The position numbers and the translations under genes are program-made. Positions 7,027-9,133 of a stretch of 9,133 bases of DNA are shown piece by piece. The notes under the pieces are model-generated. The model was not told where the DNA came from. It saw only the letters and a program-made list of their open reading frames with translations, and did not search any database. The stretch comes from Chloroflexota bacterium. Lineage in GTDB: Bacteria; Chloroflexota; Limnocylindria; Limnocylindrales; CSP1-4. The first letter of the stretch is position 1. Every line of letters begins with the position of its first letter. Location of the stretch: assembly GCA_015661135.1 (NCBI GenBank), contig JACVXW010000090.1:1-9133 (forward strand). The letters run 5' to 3'.

Positions 7027-7692
7027 ATGGTTGAGCTGACGCTCCCACAACTGTCGGGCCTGCTCCTGATCGCAGGTGCCGCAATCTTCTGGAGCGTCAT
7101 CGTCGGGGCGATCGTCTCGACGATGAGGACCGGCTCCCTGCCGTTCAAGGACCCGTCGACGGTTCCGGCACTGGAGTTCTACCAGTCGATTTCCGCCAAG
7201 CCACGCTGGTGGCGGGCAATCAACCTCGTCTTCTCGACCGGGATTGTTGTAACGGCCCTCGGCCTCACCGTCCTGCAGGCCGTTCTCGACGGGACGAGCG
7301 GCGGCGCGTTCTCCCAGCTCGGGCTCGTGCTGTTCCTCGTCGCCACGACCCTGTGGGTTGGTCAGCTGATCTTCAATCTCTCGATGACATCCTGGGCCGC
7401 CAGCGAGGTCGAGCGAACCGGCACCATGCCGCCGACGAGTGAGGCGTGGCCGCTCGCATTCGACCGGCTCGTCAACACGTACATGGTCCTGGCCTACCTC
7501 GCGACGGCGCTCTTCGGCGCCGGCATCCTGACCTCGGAGCTCCTCCCCGGCTGGGCGGGCTGGCTGGCGGTCGTGGCCGGCCTCGCGGGCGCCGCATCCG
7601 TGAGCCTGACGGGAGCGCGGGCGGCGATCCCGCTCCTCATCCACGTGGTGCCGGCGATCCTCGGCGTGCTCCTGCTCAATCAGTCCGGCTGA
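7027..7692 (+). CDS. Six-helix integral membrane protein, function unknown
   Basis: A 221-residue hydrophobic protein of no family I can name. Membrane segments are predicted by eye at about 9-31, 66-86, 95-118, 150-170, 176-195 and 199-217, which would put both termini on the same side. The largest loops are 32-65 (with YQSISAKPRWW) and 119-149 (ending TSEAWPLAFDRL); no enzyme motif is seen. TGGAGG ends 6 bases before the ATG, a strong ribosome site. The perfect palindrome GACCGCGGTC (6986-6995) and a TAGAGT (6997-7002) upstream could give it its own promoter, although it could equally be the last gene of the dehydrogenase operon. Its 3' end overlaps the tail of the convergent YbaK-like pseudogene by 13 bp (7680-7692). 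Confidence 0.8.
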   Translation: MVELTLPQLSGLLLIAGAAIFWSVIVGAIVSTMRTGSLPFKDPSTVPALEFYQSISAKPRWWRAINLVFSTGIVVTALGLTVLQAVLDGTSGGAFSQLGLVLFLVATTLWVGQLIFNLSMTSWAASEVERTGTMPPTSEAWPLAFDRLVNTYMVLAYLATALFGAGILTSELLPGWAGWLAVVAGLAGAASVSLTGARAAIPLLIHVVPAILGVLLLNQSG

Positions 7693-8166
7693 ACCGGATC
7701 CCTCGGCGGGGCGAGGTTCGCCAGCCCCTCGACGACCCGAACGCCTGGCAGCCTCAGCAGGATCAACGCCGGCGCGATCACCTTCCAGGACCGGCTCCCG
7801 CCGCCGAGGACGATCCGTGACCGCGTCATGACCGCCGCATCGACCAGGAGCGGCATGCCGGCCGGCAGCCCGAACGCGGTCACTCCGCCGATCTCGTGGC
7901 CGGTCTGCGTGCGCGTCTCCTCAGTCCTTGACCCGGTGGTTGACGTCCAGCCGATGCGTGGCGAGCGCGACGCAGGCGGCGTAGACGGGTGGGTCCGACT
8001 TCCCGACGACGACGATCGTGTTGGCGCTGTCGCCCGGCGAGAACCCGTATGCGGCACAGAAGGCCGCCGTATCGGCGAGCGCCGGGTCGCAGGGGAAAAG
8101 CTCGTGCTCGCCAAGACCCTTCAGGGCGGCTTCCAATCCCTCGCGATCGACGTCCACGTCCATCAT
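7680..8166 (-). pseudogene. YbaK/ProX-like aminoacyl-tRNA deacylase, frameshifted
   Basis: The gene is split between two frames. The first part starts at ATG 8166 and reads 81 residues to TGA at 7923-7921; it contains FPCDPALADTAAFC, DSANTIVVVGKSDPP and ATHRLDVNHRVKD. The second part, in another frame from about 7919 to TGA 7680, has EETRTQTGHEIGGVTAFGLP, LLVDAAVMTRSRIVLGGGS and LPGVRVVEGLA. These are the N- and C-terminal halves of one YbaK/EbsC-type domain, whose members remove mischarged amino acids from tRNA. Intact relatives, as I recall them, have about a dozen residues (LLGxRKASFAS-like) between the halves; these are missing here, so the lesion is a deletion that also shifts frame. Asn49 (SANTIVV) seems to occupy the place of the Lys essential in E. 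coli YbaK. The start overlaps the upstream gene's stop as ATGA. Confidence 0.85.
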
Positions 8167-8555
8167 GCGGGGGCCACCGTGGCGGCGAGGTCGTCCGGGA
8201 TGCCGACGGAGTAGTGGGCATGGATGATCTTCCAGCGCCCCGCCTCCCGGACCACCACGATCGTCGTCCGGACATGGATCCGGCCCTCGGCAATCTCCAT
8301 CGTCGGCGTGTCGATGAACCAGCCCATCTCCCCTTGGGCCCATGCTCGCGGGGCCGGTCCCGGTGTGAATCGGACGCCCTCGAACCCGAACGCCACGCGC
8401 ATCCGGTCGCGGTCCTCGAACCACTCGTTGCCGGCCGTTCCGAGGAACACGACGTGGCCGGCGGCGATGAGATCGTCGAAGGCGGCCACGTTCGTGGCGG
8501 AGCGCTGGTGATAGAAGTCGAGCATCGCCTCGACGATCGATTCGGACGGCTCCAC
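8163..8555 (-). CDS. SnoaL-like / NTF2-fold protein
   Basis: A 130-residue protein with the SnoaL-like (NTF2 superfamily) pattern: an N-terminal helix (SIVEAMLDFYHQRSATNV), a strand-rich middle with GEMGWFIDTPTMEI, and the closing VVREAGRWKIIHAHYSVG. Members form cone-shaped pockets and act as cyclases, isomerases, or ligand-binding and stress proteins. No specific substrate can be given. The start was chosen as GTG 8555, because GGAGGAGGGG precedes it by a few bases; an in-frame ATG at 8609 would add 18 residues of poor quality (MDGLEAYDSRTQRVGGGA) and read through that ribosome site and the likely promoter. Its TGA overlaps the ATG of the YbaK-like gene, making a two-gene unit. Confidence 0.85.
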   Translation of the reverse strand: MEPSESIVEAMLDFYHQRSATNVAAFDDLIAAGHVVFLGTAGNEWFEDRDRMRVAFGFEGVRFTPGPAPRAWAQGEMGWFIDTPTMEIAEGRIHVRTTIVVVREAGRWKIIHAHYSVGIPDDLAATVAPA

Positions 8556-8584
8556 GGCCCCTCCTCCGACCCGTTGTGTGCGGC

Positions 8585-8591
8585 TATCGTA
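8585..8591. promoter_or_regulatory. Symmetric -10-like element between divergent genes
   Basis: TATCGTA reads as TATCGT on the plus strand (8585-8590) and as TACGAT on the minus strand (8591-8586). The first base of each hexamer is exactly 36 bases from its gene's start codon (8621 and 8555). Each would give a leader of about 24 bases that still contains a strong ribosome site. No good -35 hexamers are seen on either side. This is a candidate bidirectional promoter. Confidence 0.4.
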
Positions 8592-8620
8592 GGCCTCCAG
8601 TCCGTCCACGGAGGTGCCTC

Positions 8621-9013
8621 ATGGCCACGACCACGGATCTCAAGGGGATCGGCCAGATCCTCGTCCCCGTCAGCGACGTCGACCGCGCCGTCGAGTTCTA
8701 CGAGAACGTGCTGGGACTCCCCGTCCAGATGCGATTTCCCGGCATCGCGTTCATGGACGCGGCGGGCGTTCGCCTGTACCTCGCGGTGGTCCCGCAGCAG
8801 GACTTCCAGGGTCGGGTGACGATCTACTTCTGGGTGGACGACGTGACCGCGACGTGGGGGCGATTGCTGGCCGGCGGCGCCACGGCCCGCCAGGAACCCC
8901 ACATTCCGTACGGCGGACCGGGCTACGACCTGTGGATGGCGTTTGTGACGGATCCGGACGGCAACCAGATCGGGATCATGCGCGAGGCGCCGAAGGGCAC
9001 GGAGCGCGGGTAG
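8621..9013 (+). CDS. VOC (glyoxalase/bleomycin-resistance-like) family protein
   Basis: A 130-residue protein with the paired beta-alpha-beta-beta-beta modules of the vicinal oxygen chelate superfamily. The first module begins IGQILVPVSDVDRAVEFY and ENVLGLP (10-34); the second begins VTIYFWVDDVTATWGRLLAGG and ends GYDLWMAFVTDPDGNQIGIM (101-120). ATG 8621 was chosen because GGAGGT lies at 8610-8615; an upstream ATG at 8576 would add 15 residues without a ribosome site. The usual metal-ligand positions are atypical: Gln12 where His or Gln is common, no His at the start of the second module, and Gly118 where Glu is often found near the end. It may therefore be a binding or metal-independent member. 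It is divergent from the SnoaL-like gene. Confidence 0.88.
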   Translation: MATTTDLKGIGQILVPVSDVDRAVEFYENVLGLPVQMRFPGIAFMDAAGVRLYLAVVPQQDFQGRVTIYFWVDDVTATWGRLLAGGATARQEPHIPYGGPGYDLWMAFVTDPDGNQIGIMREAPKGTERG

Positions 9014-9030
9014 GCCGGCCGTTTGCCCTC

Positions 9031-9059
9031 TTGTGGCGGCTGGCGGCGTCGCGTACGGT
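9031..9059 (+). promoter_or_regulatory. Candidate promoter for the gene at the right edge
   Basis: TTGTGG (9031-9036) and TACGGT (9054-9059) stand 17 bp apart, the ideal spacer. Each hexamer matches consensus at only about half its positions. The site follows the VOC gene stop by 17 bases and would yield a leader of about 38 bases before ATG 9104. Confidence 0.35.
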
Positions 9060-9103
9060 GTGCCCTCGACGCCCGTTCGAGCCGCGCGCGGAGGCCGCTG
9101 AAC

Positions 9104-9133
9104 ATGCGCAGACCACACCGAGGCGGGGTCCGC
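9104..9133 (+). CDS. Probable N-terminus of a gene running off the right edge
   Basis: ATG 9104 is preceded by GGAGG (9090-9094) with a 9-base spacer, and by a promoter-like pair at 9031-9059. Ten codons are visible (MRRPHRGGVR). No family can be named. The call rests only on start signals and position. Confidence 0.35.
   Translation, partial: MRRPHRGGVR

Noticed and set aside
5032..7644. 870-codon open frame on the minus strand opposite the dehydrogenase operon
   Set aside because: Low-complexity Arg/Asp/Gly-rich translation antisense to four genes with clear family motifs and ribosome sites.
7880..9118. 412-codon open frame on the minus strand crossing the YbaK-like, SnoaL-like and VOC genes
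   Set aside because: Arg/Ser/Pro-rich without motifs, and it crosses a likely promoter region and genes with clear motifs in other frames.

Overview
The window is GC-rich bacterial chromosomal DNA with tight gene packing, strong Shine-Dalgarno sites and 4-nt start/stop overlaps. A large exported protein with a Pro/Ser linker, LVIVD repeats and parallel beta-helix repeats, together with the base composition, fits an uncultivated soil or sediment Chloroflexota or an actinobacterium. This placement is inference. No rRNA or marker gene is present to fix it.

Layout, left to right. (1) Positions 1-94 (minus) hold the probable start of an unrecognised gene that runs off the left edge. (2) Positions 218-3919 (minus) encode a ~1233-aa exported protein: N-terminal membrane segment, Pro/Ser-rich linker, a long series of LVIVD beta-propeller repeats, then a right-handed parallel beta-helix. 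(3) Positions 3920-4158 are non-coding, with two GGTGCACC palindromes and a candidate tRNA promoter. (4) Positions 4159-4233 are tRNA-Thr(CGT) with an encoded CCA. (5) Positions 4274-7692 (plus) look like one operon: a zinc-dependent sugar/polyol-type dehydrogenase, an SDR dehydrogenase (GTGA overlap), a zinc-free quinone-oxidoreductase-type MDR, and a six-helix membrane protein. (6) Positions 7680-8166 (minus) hold a YbaK/ProX-like aminoacyl-tRNA deacylase gene that is frameshifted, coupled by an ATGA overlap to a SnoaL-like gene at 8163-8555. (7) A VOC/glyoxalase-like gene at 8621-9013 diverges from the SnoaL-like gene across a 65-bp gap with a symmetric -10-like element. (8) A promoter-like site and a probable gene start lie at the right edge.

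The first two dehydrogenases resemble pairs used in oxidative sugar or sugar-acid breakdown, but the substrate cannot be read from the sequence. Two genes about 2.5 kb apart carry internal losses: the SDR lacks roughly 35-40 residues in frame just before its NNAA motif, and the YbaK-like gene lacks about a dozen residues with a change of frame. Either the genes are decaying or the assembly has errors; read mapping would separate these. I see no CRISPR array, insertion sequence, phage module or clear new defence system.
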